NCBI GenBank assembly: GCA_946479855.1
Contig: CAMLHL010000006.1
Span: 1-64,000, forward strand
Reading direction: 5' to 3'
Length of the DNA: 64,000 nt
DNA from: an uncultured Pseudomonadota bacterium
GTDB taxonomy: Bacteria; Pseudomonadota; Gammaproteobacteria; Burkholderiales; Rhodocyclaceae
In this document: in pieces, positions 53,707 to 64,000 of the stretch
How the letters are laid out: every line of letters begins with the position of its first letter
Position numbering within the stretch: position 1 is the stretch's first letter
The notes under the pieces: generated by a model
What the model saw: the letters and a program-made list of their open reading frames with translations, nothing else
Told to the model about the DNA's origin: nothing
Database searches by the model: none
Made by a program: the position numbers and the translations under genes

Positions 53707-54549
53707 TCAGGCAGAAAGGGCGGCGCGCAGGTCGAGGATATCTTCCTCGGCTTCCTGCAGGAGATCGATGTAGCGAGCCTGATTTTTCACATGCTCGGCG
53801 GCCTCGTCGGTTCCGGGGGCGCCGACTTGCCATGATGGCTTGTTGTCAGCCAGCAGTTTGGCGAAATAGAGGATGTCGCTGAGCGTGCAGGGAGTTTCAA
53901 CAAGACGCAACTGGCCTTGATCGCGCACCGCATCGGTGATCGTAGCCGGCACGCCGAGGACGTGCAGCAGGCTTTCACCGATGCTTTCATGCCAGCCTGC
54001 CAGCAATTCGATCATTGCCGCCTCGTTGTGGCGATACTCGGCGTATTCGGCGGCCCGATACAGCAGGTAGAAGACGCCTATGCTGTGTACCAGCCCGGCC
54101 AGCATCGCTTCATCGGGCTGGACGCGACCCAGATGGCGGGCCAGAACGCGGGCAATCGCCGCGACCTGTACGGAGTGTTCCCAGGTATCGCGGGCGATCC
54201 TGTCGTAGCCCGCCAGATTCCTGGACTTCAGCATCTGGTCCATGGCGACGGCCAGCGAGGTGGTGCGGACGATATCGAAGCCCAGACGGCCGATCGCTTT
54301 GCCCAGATCGGAGATTCGCTCGCGGCCGGGATTGATGGCCGCAGAATTGGCCAGGCGCAGTAATTTGCTGGAGATCAGCGGTTCGACGCCGATGGCCTGA
54401 ACAACCTGGTCAAGGTTGGCAAAAGGATTCTTCAGGGTATTGCGGACCAGCACTGCGGCATCCAGGCAGGTCGGAAAATTGACATCGCCCGACAGGTCGC
54501 GGGCGATGTCTTCAAGAATACGAAAGTGTGTCTTGCCGCCGTCCGCCAT
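53707..54549 (-). CDS. HDOD-domain protein
   Basis: A 280-residue cytoplasmic protein of the HDOD family, related to HD phosphohydrolases but usually without the metal-binding His-Asp pair; here the core reads FPTCLDAAVLVRNTLKNPFANLDQVVQAIGVEPLISSKLLRLANSA in register with the family pattern. HDOD proteins act as adaptors in signalling, often with cyclic di-GMP or chemotaxis pathways. It begins one base from the stop of the CBS-domain gene on the same strand, so the two are co-transcribed and may sense adenine nucleotides together. No catalytic role is assigned. Confidence 0.85.
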   Translation of the reverse strand: MADGGKTHFRILEDIARDLSGDVNFPTCLDAAVLVRNTLKNPFANLDQVVQAIGVEPLISSKLLRLANSAAINPGRERISDLGKAIGRLGFDIVRTTSLAVAMDQMLKSRNLAGYDRIARDTWEHSVQVAAIARVLARHLGRVQPDEAMLAGLVHSIGVFYLLYRAAEYAEYRHNEAAMIELLAGWHESIGESLLHVLGVPATITDAVRDQGQLRLVETPCTLSDILYFAKLLADNKPSWQVGAPGTDEAAEHVKNQARYIDLLQEAEEDILDLRAALSA

Positions 54550-54550
54550 A

Positions 54551-54982
54551 TCAACCGGTGATATAGCGTTCCAGTTGTTTGATCAGGAACTGCTGTTCGT
54601 GAATGGTTTCCTTGACCATGTCGCCGATGGAGATGATGCCGAGCACATTGCCGTCCTCATTGAGTACCGGCAGGTGACGGAAACGCTTCTCGGTCATCAG
54701 TGCCATGCATTCGTCCAGTGTCGTATTCGGTGTGACATAGGCCACGCGGTCGCTCATGATTTCGCGGACCAGTGTTTCTTTCGAGGTCTTGCCCTGAAGA
54801 ATGATCTTCCGGGCATAGTCGCGCTCGGAAAATATGCCGACCAGCTGTTCGCCATCCATCACCAACAGCGCGCCAACTTCGTGGCGGGCCATGATGGTCA
54901 GGGCGTGATATACGGTGTCACCCGGGGCGACGACGGCCAAGGGGCGATTCCGGCCCGCAAGAAGCTGTTTGAGCGTTTTCAT
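54551..54982 (-). CDS. CBS-domain pair protein
   Basis: A 143-residue stand-alone CBS pair (Bateman module): first domain about residues 5-60 with HEVGALLVMDGEQLVGIFSERDYARKII, second about 75-130 with RHLPVLNEDGNVLGIISIGDMVKE. The SERDYARK and SIGDMVK signatures are those of small energy-sensing CBS proteins that bind AMP, ATP or NAD. It has no enzyme domain. It is upstream of the HDOD gene in a two-gene operon with a one-base gap. Confidence 0.9.
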   Translation of the reverse strand: MKTLKQLLAGRNRPLAVVAPGDTVYHALTIMARHEVGALLVMDGEQLVGIFSERDYARKIILQGKTSKETLVREIMSDRVAYVTPNTTLDECMALMTEKRFRHLPVLNEDGNVLGIISIGDMVKETIHEQQFLIKQLERYITG

Positions 54983-55061
54983 GTTTTGTCTCCTGCGCTA
55001 GTGGGGATTGCGTTCAAGCAGTCTAGCCGCCTAGTCATGGGCTGCCAAGCGGCATAAAAAC

Positions 55062-55091
55062 AAAAAAGGCAGCCAAGGCTGCCTTTTTTTT
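55062..55091 (-). terminator. Intrinsic terminator of the cytochrome c4 gene
   Basis: GGCAGCC and GGCTGCC pair over two bases, flanked by six A on the left and eight T on the right, 15 bases after the stop on the minus strand. The symmetric flanks make it functional in both directions. Confidence 0.9.
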
Positions 55092-55105
55092 GGATGGTGC
55101 TGCGA

Positions 55106-55741
55106 TTAGCGCAGGCCGGCTGCGTATTCGGCGACTGCCTTGATTTCGGCGTCGGATAGCTTGGCGGCAATCATGCGCATCATCTTCTCCGGATCGTTGG
55201 CACGCTCTTCCACGCGGAAGGCCTTCAATTGGGCCTCGGTGTATTCCTGGAACTGGCCAGCCAGACGCGGGTACTGGGCTGGTAGGCCGGCACCGGCCGG
55301 GCCGTGGCAGCCGGCACAGGCCGGAATGCCCTTCTTGAAGTCGCCCTGGCGCCAGATTTTCTGGCCCAGCGCAATTTGTTTTTCGTCCTTGGCGGCAGCC
55401 GGATTTTGCTTCTGGCGAGAGAACCAGGCGGCGACATTGTGCATGTCTTCTTCAGACAGCGCAGCGGCCATGCCGCCCATGATCGCGTTATTGCGCACTG
55501 GCGGCTTGTCGCCGACAGGCTTGAAATTGCTCAATTGCTTGTAAATATATTCCTCAATCTGGCCGGCCAGATTCGGATTGGCAGAAACCGGGCTATTACC
55601 ATCGGCGCCATGGCAGGCGACACAGATGGTTTCGGCGATTGCCTTGCCTTTGGCAGGATCAGCCTTGGCATGGGCCTCTTCCGAAGCATGGGTAATAAAA
55701 CTGGTGGCAAAAAGGATTGCCATTGCCGCTGTACGGATCAT
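55106..55741 (-). CDS. Di-heme cytochrome c4
   Basis: A 211-residue periplasmic cytochrome with a signal peptide (residues 1-19, ending ITHAS) and two heme c motifs, CVACH at about residue 40 and CAGCH at about 142, each followed by the usual domain of about 90 residues ([13 protein letters not shown] and [13 protein letters not shown] repeats). Cytochrome c4 shuttles electrons to terminal oxidases or denitrification enzymes. It is divergent from engB, the conserved betaproteobacterial and gammaproteobacterial arrangement. Likely also involved in cbb3-type respiration; that is inference. Confidence 0.93.
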   Translation of the reverse strand: MIRTAAMAILFATSFITHASEEAHAKADPAKGKAIAETICVACHGADGNSPVSANPNLAGQIEEYIYKQLSNFKPVGDKPPVRNNAIMGGMAAALSEEDMHNVAAWFSRQKQNPAAAKDEKQIALGQKIWRQGDFKKGIPACAGCHGPAGAGLPAQYPRLAGQFQEYTEAQLKAFRVEERANDPEKMMRMIAAKLSDAEIKAVAEYAAGLR

Positions 55742-55849
55742 TTTCGAACTCCTAGTGCGCGTTTATGGGCGCTTTGGCCGGAACGGAGGTTACAAACCTG
55801 TTATTCTATATCAGTTCCCTGCCCTCTTGGCGGGTCTTCCGAGTTTTTT

Positions 55850-56512
55850 ATGCCTCTGTTCCAACAGGCGGTTTTTTTGACAACCGTCGCCAATCTCCGC
55901 GATCTCCCGCAGGATTCTGTCCGTGAAGTTGCCTTCGCCGGTCGCTCCAATGCAGGTAAATCGTCTGCCATCAATACCTTGGCCGGCCGTGTCCGGCTTG
56001 CTTACGTCAGCAAGACACCGGGCCGGACGCAGCATCTGAACTATTTCACGCTGGCTAACGGCAAGTATTTCGTCGACCTTCCCGGTTATGGCTATGCCAA
56101 GGCGCCGGAAGCGATTCGCTCGCAATGGGAGGGGCTGATCGGACCCTACCTCAACAAGCGCGATCAACTGGCCGGCTTGGTGGTTATCATGGATATCCGC
56201 CGTCCAATGACTGACCTGGATTTGCGTCTGATCGACTGGTTCCGGCCGACTGGCCGGCCAATCCATATCCTGCTTTCCAAAGCCGACAAGCTTAGCCGGC
56301 AAGAGCAGACCAAGGCGCTGCGCTCGGTCAAGGCGGAGGTGGCGACCTGGGGCGATGCCGGGTTGTATTCGGTTCAGCTGTTCTCCAGTCTGAAGAAGAC
56401 GGGGGTTGAGGAGGCAGAGAGTACTCTCGCTCGCTGGCTGGAGATTGAAATCAAGCCGAAAGAAAACAAAAGACCCCCGGATAAGGGGAGTCCGGGGGCC
56501 AAAATGCCTTAA
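55850..56512 (+). CDS. engB: Ribosome biogenesis GTP-binding protein EngB (YihA/YsxC)
   Basis: A 220-residue GTPase needed for 50S assembly and cell division. The G1 motif is [13 protein letters not shown]3 [10 protein letters not shown]4 LSKADKL and G5 SSLKKTG. The ATG at 55850 is chosen as the family start; longer frames run into the divergent cytochrome gene. The last 15 residues are polar and low-complexity. A CCCCCGG/CCGGGGG hairpin lies in the last codons, without a T-run. Confidence 0.96.
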   Translation: MPLFQQAVFLTTVANLRDLPQDSVREVAFAGRSNAGKSSAINTLAGRVRLAYVSKTPGRTQHLNYFTLANGKYFVDLPGYGYAKAPEAIRSQWEGLIGPYLNKRDQLAGLVVIMDIRRPMTDLDLRLIDWFRPTGRPIHILLSKADKLSRQEQTKALRSVKAEVATWGDAGLYSVQLFSSLKKTGVEEAESTLARWLEIEIKPKENKRPPDKGSPGAKMP

Positions 56513-56641
56513 CGTGGTCAAGGCACCCGCTCAGGGAGGTGAAGCGGGAGATAGCGCGTGCCATCTGCGAACTCTGACGCGGGTCAAGGCAGTAAGTTCC
56601 GCATCGATTTAAAATTTTTCGTATTCAGTGATTGAGGTTGA

Positions 56642-57649
<1,008 letters not shown>

Positions 57650-57671
57650 ACGGTGTTTCCGTCGGAGCTGG

Positions 57672-57702
57672 AAAGGGCGGTCGTGGCCGCCCTTTTGTTT
57701 TT
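57672..57702 (+). terminator. Intrinsic terminator of hemB
   Basis: AAAGGGCGG and CCGCCCTTT pair over six bases, followed by a T-rich tract interrupted by one G. It lies 22 bases after the hemB stop and abuts the slmA stop on the other strand. Confidence 0.88.
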
Positions 57703-58310
57703 CAGGCACCGGGGGCGCCGGATTGCGACAGGCAGGCGAAATAGAGCATCGGCCACTGCTGCGGCCATTGGGTCAGCGGTTCGCGCGTGAAGCCGCTGCG
57801 GGCGTACTGTTCCCAGCGGCCGACGACGTAACAGCGCAGCAGATTGGCCAGGGCGCCGAAGTCGGCGTCAGGCTTGAGATTTTCCTGTGTTGCGGCGATG
57901 CGCAGGGCCTGTTTCATGGCCGCCTCGACCTTGTCGAGCAAGGTATTGATGCGAAGCTGCAGACGTTCATTCTCATTGACCAGCGCATCGCCGATCAGCA
58001 CCCGGGTCATACCCCGATTTTTCTGGGCGAAGCGAAGCAGTAGCCCCAGGATCAGTTCGATTTGCTTGAAGCCTTCGGTTTCTTCCGAAGTGATCTGGTT
58101 GATAACGCTGAACAGGCTTTGTTCGATGAACTCGATCAGCCCTTCGAACATCTGTGCCTTGCTGGCGAAGTGGCGATAGAGCGCGGCTTCGGAGCATTCC
58201 AGCTGGCTTGCCAATGCGGCGGTGGTGATTTTTTCACCCTTCGGCGTTTCCAGCATTCCGGCCAGCGTTTGCAGGATGTGCAGGCGGCGCTCGCCCGGTT
58301 TGGTCGCCAT
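57702..58310 (-). CDS. slmA: Nucleoid occlusion factor SlmA (TetR family)
   Basis: A 202-residue TetR-type regulator that prevents FtsZ-ring assembly over the nucleoid by binding chromosomal sites. The N-terminal helix-turn-helix ITTAALASQLECSEAALYRHFASKAQMFEGLIEFIE is characteristic. The C-terminal ligand-like domain lacks obvious effector contacts, as expected. Its position between argB and hemB, with a HAD nucleotidase, matches other betaproteobacteria. An exact GCTACGGTCGAC repeat lies 43 bases upstream of the start. That sequence does not resemble the known SlmA sites of enterobacteria. Confidence 0.9.
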   Translation of the reverse strand: MATKPGERRLHILQTLAGMLETPKGEKITTAALASQLECSEAALYRHFASKAQMFEGLIEFIEQSLFSVINQITSEETEGFKQIELILGLLLRFAQKNRGMTRVLIGDALVNENERLQLRINTLLDKVEAAMKQALRIAATQENLKPDADFGALANLLRCYVVGRWEQYARSGFTREPLTQWPQQWPMLYFACLSQSGAPGA

Positions 58311-58347
58311 GAACTTTCCTCCCCCGATTATTGTTTTTGCCTAAAAA

Positions 58348-58989
58348 TTATAGTCGACCGTAGCGTTTGGGTAGTTGCAGGACAGAACTGATTTTTACAT
58401 CGACAAAAGGCGATTGTCGTAAGCCGCTGCTGACCCATACTGTTTTCATGCCCAGCTTCTTGGCGCTGACCAGATTGGCCAGACTATCCTCAACCATGAT
58501 GCAGCGGCGCGGGTCGAGATGCTCGGCACGGAGCAGGGTACGGAAGCCGGCGAGCATCGGCTTCGGCTGGAAGCGGACGTTCTCGACTGTATAGACGGCG
58601 TCGAAGCGGCCCCGCAGTCCGGTAATTTCGAGGATAGCTTCGGTGTAGTGGCGGGGCGCATTCGAGAATATGATTTTGCGCCCGGGCAGACGACGCAGGG
58701 TGTGCAGCAAAGGTTTGTCGAAGACGACCATGCGCTTGAGATCAGCGAACTGGTGGGTTTCCCGGAGAAAGTGCCGCGGGTCGGTGCCATGGTGGCGCAT
58801 CAGGCCCAGCAGGGTTGCGCCATAGCGGCCCCAGTAGTCCCGCCGAAGGCGAGTCGCTTCATCCTCGGAAACGCCGAGGTGCCGTTCGATGTACTTGCGC
58901 ATCGAATGGTTGATGTGGGGGAAAATATGCGGCGAGGCATTGTGCAGCGTGTTGTCGAGATCGAATAACCAGACTGGGTTGTTGTTCAT
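58348..58989 (-). CDS. HAD-type pyrimidine 5'-nucleotidase
   Basis: A 213-residue HAD hydrolase with motif I WLFDLDNTLHN, motif II FSNAPRHYT, and motif IV MVEDSLANL, of the YjjG/SDT1-like subfamily that removes phosphate from pyrimidine nucleoside monophosphates. It sits between argB and slmA. The last codons contain an exact copy of the 12-mer repeat, reading CGC TAC GGT CGA with the rare codons CGA and CTA just before the stop. Confidence 0.87.
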   Translation of the reverse strand: MNNNPVWLFDLDNTLHNASPHIFPHINHSMRKYIERHLGVSEDEATRLRRDYWGRYGATLLGLMRHHGTDPRHFLRETHQFADLKRMVVFDKPLLHTLRRLPGRKIIFSNAPRHYTEAILEITGLRGRFDAVYTVENVRFQPKPMLAGFRTLLRAEHLDPRRCIMVEDSLANLVSAKKLGMKTVWVSSGLRQSPFVDVKISSVLQLPKRYGRL

Positions 58990-59011
58990 TGCGATTCCCG
59001 AAAGGCCAAGG

Positions 59012-59037
59012 AAAAAGCCCGCATTAGCGGGCTTTTC
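59012..59037 (-). terminator. Intrinsic terminator of argB
   Basis: AAAAGCCCGC and GCGGGCTTTT pair over four bases 17 bases downstream of the argB stop on the minus strand, with a run of T in the transcript. Confidence 0.9.
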
Positions 59038-59053
59038 GGGCTGCTGGCCAGCA

Positions 59054-60443
<1,390 letters not shown>

Positions 60444-60446
60444 GAG

Positions 60447-60491
60447 TGCCTCCTTGTTGATCAAACTTTCCTGATCCCAATATAGGAGGCA
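60447..60491 (-). promoter_or_regulatory. Candidate RNA thermometer in the hsp20 leader
   Basis: In the transcript the Shine-Dalgarno AGGAGGCA (encoded at 60447-60454) is perfectly complementary to TGCCTCCT (encoded at 60484-60491), eight base pairs, with two more pairs beyond a single mismatch. The 29-base interior can form a second short helix, GATCA with TGATC. The hairpin occludes the ribosome site of the heat-shock gene directly downstream. ROSE and fourU thermometers of other small heat-shock genes work this way; this one is GC-richer than most. Confidence 0.55.
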
Positions 60492-60502
60492 TTCGGTGAG
60501 TT

Positions 60503-60955
60503 TCAAGTCTTAAATGACATATGGTTGGCTAGCATCAATATGGCATCCCGGTTGGTCCATGAGAAGCAGCGCTCGGCTGCTTCTTTCCAAGGGAGCCAAA
60601 GCCAGTCGCGATGCTCGTCCGGGGCGGTGCTGATGTTCATCCGCTCCGGAATTTGCAGGCTGAAGACGTGTTCGACGTTGTGAGTGACCCCCGGAGCGTA
60701 GCGATGCCGCCATTCGCTGAAAATCTCGAAGGTGTTGGTCAGAGCCCAGTCATTGAAGGCATGGACCGGCACATTGATTCCGGTTTCTTCGCCCACCTCC
60801 CGGCGGGCGGTCTCGAGGAGAGGTTCGTTGCCTTCCCTGCTGCCGGTCACCGATTGCCAGTAACCCGGATGAGCCGCGCGTTCAAGGAGCAGTACGTCCA
60901 GCCTCGGCGTGTGGATGACGACGAGAACCGATAGCGGTTGCTTGGGCTCGATCAT
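60503..60955 (-). CDS. nudB: Dihydroneopterin triphosphate diphosphatase
   Basis: A 150-residue Nudix hydrolase that removes pyrophosphate from dihydroneopterin triphosphate in folate synthesis. The Nudix box GSREGNEPLLETARREVGEETGI is complete. The ATG at 60955 (MIEPKQPL) overlaps the barstar stop (ATGA) and is the family start; a longer frame enters the barstar gene. nudB follows aspS directly in many betaproteobacteria, but here the barnase and barstar genes are inserted between them. Confidence 0.92.
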   Translation of the reverse strand: MIEPKQPLSVLVVIHTPRLDVLLLERAAHPGYWQSVTGSREGNEPLLETARREVGEETGINVPVHAFNDWALTNTFEIFSEWRHRYAPGVTHNVEHVFSLQIPERMNISTAPDEHRDWLWLPWKEAAERCFSWTNRDAILMLANHMSFKT

Positions 60956-61380
60956 GCCTCGGGAAACAATGGTATCCCACGGGCGGGGGTGTCGATCAAG
61001 ATCCAGCAGGGTATATTCCGGCCGCGCCATGCATCGGCGACAGCCTGGAAGACTTCGATCAGCGTCGCAAAATCCTCAGGATTGGTCAGGCGCAAACGGG
61101 CTATGCCAGTAATCAGCAGGAGGTATCCCTTGGCTGGTTGCCAGTCAGGATCGGTCAGGCAGTCGAACAGCGCATCGAAATTGGCGCCGTACCAGGTCGG
61201 GAAATTAAATATCGCGCCCAATCGACGCAGGACTTCCTCCGTCGATGAATATGCTGCGATATCCGCTTTCAGCAGGCTGAAGCCGATCCGCGCTGCGCTG
61301 GCCTCAAGCGCTGCATAGCGGGATGAATTGAGATGGTAGAGGCCGGAGATCTGGGGGTTTATCAGCACGTGATCGCTCAT
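60952..61380 (-). CDS. Barstar-family RNase inhibitor
   Basis: A 142-residue cytoplasmic protein with the barstar core NFPTWYGANFDALFDCLTDPDW, in which Tyr-Gly-x-Asn and the acidic helix provide the contact face for the barnase active site. A Cys in DCL corresponds to a conserved position of the family. The N-terminal segment (SDHVLINPQISGLYHLN) is extended relative to the 90-residue B. amyloliquefaciens protein. It is encoded nine bases downstream of the RNase gene, as immunity to it. Confidence 0.88.
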   Translation of the reverse strand: MSDHVLINPQISGLYHLNSSRYAALEASAARIGFSLLKADIAAYSSTEEVLRRLGAIFNFPTWYGANFDALFDCLTDPDWQPAKGYLLLITGIARLRLTNPEDFATLIEVFQAVADAWRGRNIPCWILIDTPARGIPLFPEA

Positions 61381-61389
61381 CGATAGATC

Positions 61390-61749
61390 CTATTCGGCAA
61401 TCCGTCGAAAAGTCCGGTAATGGTCGTCGGTGTAGTAGTACTCGTCGCCCTCTCCGGCAATGATCCGGCGTGGGCCGCGATCGCGCCGCCATGGGGTCTT
61501 CACCGTATATTCCCGGTAATAGCCACGCGGATGCGGCGGCAGGCGTCTTTCGAAGTTGCCGAAAACGATGCCGTCACGTTCGTAGAGGAAGGGGCCGCCG
61601 GCCTTGATCTGTGCCAGCGTCTGCCGGGCTTCGGGTGGCAAATTTGCCACCCGAACCTGGTCGACCGCAGTATTCCGGTCGAAGCTGAATCCGAATGCGC
61701 TCCCGATCGCCAACCAGGCGACGATCAGGAGGCGCAGACAGATCTGCAT
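61390..61749 (-). CDS. Secreted guanyl-preferring ribonuclease (barnase/RNase Sa family)
   Basis: A 119-residue protein with a signal peptide (residues 1-20, cleavage near SAFG-FS) and a mature RNase N1/T1 domain. The catalytic set is intact: Glu80 in YYREYTVKTP, Arg91 and Arg95 in RDRGPRRII, and His110 in TDDHYRTF; the spacing is almost exactly that of Streptomyces RNase Sa. It cleaves single-stranded RNA after G. A start at 61749 is chosen because the signal peptide begins there. It lies seven bases after the aspS stop and just before its barstar inhibitor, inside a housekeeping operon. Confidence 0.92.
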   Translation of the reverse strand: MQICLRLLIVAWLAIGSAFGFSFDRNTAVDQVRVANLPPEARQTLAQIKAGGPFLYERDGIVFGNFERRLPPHPRGYYREYTVKTPWRRDRGPRRIIAGEGDEYYYTDDHYRTFRRIAE

Positions 61750-61756
61750 GCCGGGA

Positions 61757-63556
61757 TTAGGCCTTGTCGACTTCGACCTGAGTTTCAACCTTCTGGCGCA
61801 GGCGAACGTGCAATTCGCGCAATTGCTTTTCGTCAACCGGCGACGGGGCGTCGGTCAGCAAGCACTGGGCGCGCTGGGTTTTGGGGAAGGCGATGACGTC
61901 GCGGATCGACTCGGCACCGGTCATCATTGTGACGATGCGGTCGAGGCCGAAGGCCAGGCCGCCGTGCGGCGGTGCACCATACTTCAGCGCGTCGAGCAGG
62001 AAGCCAAATTTAGCCTGTTGTTCGTCCGGGCCGATGTTGAGGGCGGCAAAAACCTTTTCCTGCACGTCGGCACGGTGGATACGCACCGAGCCACCACCCA
62101 GCTCCCAGCCGTTCAGTGCCAAGTCGTAGGCCTTGGCCAGACATTTGCCGGGATCGGTCGTCAGCAGGTCGAGATGCTCGTCCTTGGGGCTGGTGAAGGG
62201 GTGGTGACAGGCGGTCCAGCGCTTGGAGTCATCGTCATACTCGAACATCGGAAAGTCGATAACCCACAGCGGTGCCCACTTGGCGCCGGTGACGAAACCC
62301 TTTTCATGGCCGATCTTGATACGCAGGGCGCCGAGGGCGTCATTGACGATCTTGGTCTTGTCGGCGCCGAAAAAGATCAGGTCGCCGGATTGGGCGCCGG
62401 TGCGCTCGATGACGGCCTTCAGCGATTCTGCGGAGAGGTTTTTGACGATCGGCGATTGGAGGCCAGTTTCGTTGATCTGGGTAACGTCATTGACCTTGAT
62501 GTAGGCCAGTCCCTTGGCGCCGTAGATGCCGACGAACTGGGTATAGGCATCGATTTCGCCGCGGGTCAGCGTGGCGCCGCCCGGGATGCGCATGGCAGCG
62601 ATACGGCCACCTTCGCTGTTGGCCACGCCGGCGAAGACCTTGAAAGCGACGTCCTTGAAAGCATCGGTGACTTCGGTCAGTTCGAGCGTAACGCGCAGAT
62701 CCGGCTTGTCGGAGCCGAAACGGTGCATGGCTTCGGCGTAGGTCATGCGCGGGAATTCCGGCAGGTCAACGTCGATGGCTTCCTTGAAGACGGTACGGAT
62801 CAGCTTTTCCATCAGCGCGGTGATCTGGTCCTCGCTCATGAACGAAGTCTCGATATCGACCTGGGTGAATTCCGGCTGACGATCGGCGCGCAGGTCTTCG
62901 TCGCGGAAGCACTTGACGATCTGGTAGTAGCGGTCGAAGCCGGCGACCATCAGTAGTTGCTTGAACAGCTGCGGTGACTGCGGCAGGGCGAAGAACTGGC
63001 CGGGATGAACGCGTGACGGCACGAGGTAGTCGCGGGCGCCTTCCGGGGTCGACTTGGTCAGCATCGGTGTTTCGATATCGACGAACCCGTTGTCGTCGAG
63101 GAAGCGGCGGAAGGCGCGGGCCGTCTTGTAGCGCAGCATCAGGTTGTTCTGCATCTGCGGCCGGCGCAGGTCGATGACGCGATGGGTCAGGCGGACGTTC
63201 TCGGAAAGGTTTTCCTCGTCGAGTTGGAACGGCGGCGTGACCGACGGGTTCAGGACCTCGATTTCGTGGCAGAGAATCTCGATTTCGCCGGAAGCCAGGT
63301 TGGCGTTGGTCGTGCCGGCCGGGCGGGGGCGCACTTTGCCGGTGATCTTCAGGCAGAATTCGTTGCGTACCGATTCGGCAATCTTGAAGGTCTCGGCGCG
63401 GTCGGGGTCGCAAACCACTTGGGCCAGGCCTTCGCGGTCGCGCAAGTCGATGAAGATGACACCGCCGTGGTCGCGGCGACGGTGAGCCCAGCCGCACAGG
63501 GTGACGATCTGCCCGTCGAGGGCGGCGTTGAGTTGTCCGCAATAATGGGTACGCAT
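61757..63556 (-). CDS. aspS: Aspartate-tRNA ligase
   Basis: A 599-residue class II synthetase with an N-terminal OB-fold anticodon-binding domain, the class II motif 2 region ([28 protein letters not shown]) and motif 3 ([13 protein letters not shown]), plus the bacterial GAD insertion. The ATG at 63556 (MRTHYCGQL) is the family start. In bacteria without gatCAB it charges only tRNA-Asp; whether this enzyme is discriminating is not visible. It is the second gene of the DUF502-aspS-barnase-barstar-nudB operon, with a 19-base gap upstream. Confidence 0.97.
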   Translation of the reverse strand: MRTHYCGQLNAALDGQIVTLCGWAHRRRDHGGVIFIDLRDREGLAQVVCDPDRAETFKIAESVRNEFCLKITGKVRPRPAGTTNANLASGEIEILCHEIEVLNPSVTPPFQLDEENLSENVRLTHRVIDLRRPQMQNNLMLRYKTARAFRRFLDDNGFVDIETPMLTKSTPEGARDYLVPSRVHPGQFFALPQSPQLFKQLLMVAGFDRYYQIVKCFRDEDLRADRQPEFTQVDIETSFMSEDQITALMEKLIRTVFKEAIDVDLPEFPRMTYAEAMHRFGSDKPDLRVTLELTEVTDAFKDVAFKVFAGVANSEGGRIAAMRIPGGATLTRGEIDAYTQFVGIYGAKGLAYIKVNDVTQINETGLQSPIVKNLSAESLKAVIERTGAQSGDLIFFGADKTKIVNDALGALRIKIGHEKGFVTGAKWAPLWVIDFPMFEYDDDSKRWTACHHPFTSPKDEHLDLLTTDPGKCLAKAYDLALNGWELGGGSVRIHRADVQEKVFAALNIGPDEQQAKFGFLLDALKYGAPPHGGLAFGLDRIVTMMTGAESIRDVIAFPKTQRAQCLLTDAPSPVDEKQLRELHVRLRQKVETQVEVDKA

Positions 63557-63575
63557 GAAACTTTCCGTGAGTTGC

Positions 63576-64000
63576 TTAGATGGTGGTAACGACGCGCGGG
63601 TGCGGCGGCGGCGCCACGACACCCATCGAGATGATGTATTTGAGGGCTTCATCGACTGTCATGTCGAGTTCGACAACATCCTTGGCCGCCATCATCAGAA
63701 AAAAACCTGAGGTCGGGTTGGGGGTGGTCGGGACATAGACGCTGATATAGTCGCCTTTCAGATGATTGACTAGGTCGCCACCCGGCTGCCCGGTCATAAA
63801 GGCGATGGTCCAGCTTCCCTGGCGGGGATATTGCACCAGTAGGGCCTTGCGGAAGGCATTGCCATTAGGGGCGAATAAAGTGTCGGAAACCTGTTTGACG
63901 CTCTTGTAAACCGAGTTGACGACCGGAATGCGTGACAAGAGCTTGTCCCACCAGCCGACCAACTTCTGGCCGATAAAATTGGCAGCCAGAATGCCGGTAA
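63576..64000 (-). CDS. DUF502-family membrane protein (N-terminus beyond window)
   Basis: The frame is open to the right edge of the window, so the protein's N-terminal part is missing. The visible region begins [37 protein letters not shown] and continues [20 protein letters not shown], matching the DUF502 family of about 200-residue inner-membrane proteins with two or three helices. Its function is unknown. It is placed just upstream of aspS, a conserved betaproteobacterial order. Confidence 0.85.
   Translation of the reverse strand, partial: TGILAANFIGQKLVGWWDKLLSRIPVVNSVYKSVKQVSDTLFAPNGNAFRKALLVQYPRQGSWTIAFMTGQPGGDLVNHLKGDYISVYVPTTPNPTSGFFLMMAAKDVVELDMTVDEALKYIISMGVVAPPPHPRVVTTI

Noticed and set aside
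56473..56497. GC hairpin CCCCCGG/CCGGGGG at the end of engB as a terminator
   Set aside because: It lies inside the coding region and has no T-run; a true terminator was not seen there.

Overview
This 64 kb window looks like a chromosomal segment of a Betaproteobacterium, most likely order Rhodocyclales (Dechloromonas/Azonexus-like). That placement is an inference from high GC content, characteristic gene orders (miaB-phoH-ybeY-corC-lnt; cytochrome c4 divergent from engB; DUF502-aspS-nudB; glyA-nrdR-ribD) and the protein sequences. Both edges cut genes: a metallophosphoesterase at the left and a DUF502 membrane protein at the right. I see no prophage, insertion sequence, CRISPR array or rRNA operon. 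Coding density is high and almost all genes are core metabolism, translation, envelope or redox genes.

Layout. 1-3.3 kb: LpxH-like phosphatase, two GT4 glycosyltransferases and diacylglycerol kinase, read as an envelope glycolipid operon. 3.4-10 kb (minus strand): CheY-like receiver, FmdE-like unknown, gloA, YgjP-like metallopeptidase, plsC, gmhB, glyS, glyQ. 10-16 kb: a lytic transglycosylase behind a promoter with a palindromic operator, then the lnt-corC-ybeY-phoH-miaB operon. 16.2-19 kb: tRNA-Met(CAT) with a strong promoter and terminator, a SulP transporter, a ribbon-helix-helix regulator, a small membrane protein, and a 415 bp gene-free region with DnaA boxes, an IHF-type site and palindromes. 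19-30 kb: metG, apbC, dcd, a PLP amino-acid decarboxylase, folA, pgi, thyA and a PilZ-type protein. 30-38 kb: mogA, darP, pmbA, then a TRAP transporter with two tandem substrate-binding proteins facing dps and the dctM/dctQ permease genes. 38-42 kb: histidine phosphatase, glyA, nrdR, ribD, moeB-like. 42-50 kb: ctpA and envC; an ArsR/rhodanese/glutaredoxin/secB/SH3/gpsA run; trmL; comF. 50-56 kb: bioB-bioC, msrPQ, HDOD and CBS proteins, cytochrome c4. 56-64 kb: engB, hemB, slmA, a HAD nucleotidase, argB, hsp20, and the DUF502-aspS-barnase-barstar-nudB operon.

Main items for a second look: (1) an exact 12-mer, GCTACGGTCGAC, occurs six times in different reading frames and orientations, far above chance; (2) an origin- or datA-like cluster of DnaA boxes, an IHF site and palindromes in the gap upstream of the small membrane protein; (3) a Shine-Dalgarno-sequestering hairpin before hsp20, a candidate RNA thermometer; (4) a complete secreted barnase plus barstar pair inserted in the aspS-nudB operon; (5) a shared palindrome TGTTGC-N3-GCAACA, one copy placed exactly at a promoter start site; (6) duplicated TRAP binding proteins, one a predicted lipoprotein. 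No obviously new defence or biosynthetic system is visible; these are leads read from sequence only.
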